The position numbers were made by a program, and so were the translations under genes. The notes under the pieces are model-generated. The model was given only the letters and a program-made list of their open reading frames with translations. It did no database searches and was not told where the DNA came from. Shown piece by piece: positions 63,290-64,000 of a stretch of 64,000 nt of DNA (positions are counted from its first letter, which is position 1; every line of letters starts with the position of its first letter). Origin of the DNA: Alphaproteobacteria bacterium (GTDB lineage Bacteria > Pseudomonadota > Alphaproteobacteria > Bin95); NCBI GenBank assembly GCA_022822125.1, contig JAJECF010000199.1:1-64000 (forward strand), in the 5' to 3' direction.

Positions 63290-64000
<711 letters not shown>

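Overview
The window is a GC-rich, gene-dense chromosomal segment of a Gram-negative bacterium, most likely an alphaproteobacterium of the Rhodospirillales or a related marine or host-associated lineage. The evidence is: complete lipid A/Kdo genes in the order msbA-like, DUF374, waaA, lpxK; the alphaproteobacterial order IalB, rlmN, argG; the order serS, pcm, LysM/M23; many GTG and TTG starts with 1-4 nt start/stop overlaps; and a large accessory set of CoA-transferases, phytanoyl-CoA dioxygenases, SDRs, and MmgE/PrpD, UxaA and LLM enzymes. No ribosomal RNA, prophage, transposase or CRISPR array is visible. There is one tRNA gene, tRNA-Arg(ACG).

Layout. 1-2255: MoxR/VWA chaperone-like pair and a small membrane protein. 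2274-3429: two-gene toxin-antitoxin-like unit (97-aa protein plus AbiEii-like nucleotidyltransferase). 3562-5327: DUF4396 membrane protein, cytochrome c, SDR. 5333-10572 (minus): envelope cluster msbA-like, DUF374, waaA, lpxK, DUF924. 10844-16237: complete branched-chain amino-acid-type ABC transporter with a translationally coupled phytanoyl-CoA dioxygenase. 16812-18191: lower-GC island holding one PD-(D/E)XK nuclease-like gene. 18232-22822 (minus): MFS, SH3, MmgE/PrpD, UxaA. 22921-30588 (plus): phaZ, DHDPS-like, orphan Bug receptor, RsbW-like ATPase, SDR, then serS, pcm, nlpD-like with surE missing from its usual place. 30605-33800 (minus): OmpR/EnvZ-type two-component pair and a serine hydrolase. 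33877-41059: aminotransferase, thiolase, enoyl-CoA hydratase, Baeyer-Villiger-type monooxygenase, tRNA, lipoprotein, CoA-transferase.

41060-48590 carries a family of short palindromic repeats. Two copies are exactly 224 bp long with inverted TACCA/TGGTA ends. One copy sits inside a VapC-type toxin gene, splitting it, while the antitoxin gene stays intact. Between the copies lie a GMC oxidoreductase, an enolase-superfamily enzyme, cupin, acyl-CoA dehydrogenase and LLM oxidoreductase. 48681-57658 holds a malic enzyme with a phosphotransacetylase-like tail, DUF1028, epoxide hydrolase, PBP4-type peptidase, a 2Fe-2S reductase, an EctD-like dioxygenase and an acyl-CoA ligase. A third, rearranged repeat (57811-58035) precedes a GntR/UTRA regulator. 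A 590-bp partly AT-rich spacer with several palindromes separates that regulator from a divergent fasciclin-like exported protein. The window ends with a probable 2-methylfumaryl-CoA isomerase, IalB, rlmN and the start of argG.

Taken together the window mixes conserved housekeeping blocks with catabolic modules that handle CoA thioesters, acids and imported amino-acid-like compounds. The most unusual elements are the repeat-disrupted vapC, the nucleotidyltransferase pair, the isolated nuclease-like gene and the palindrome-rich GntR spacer. All family calls come from reading motifs and domain order by eye; no database search was run.
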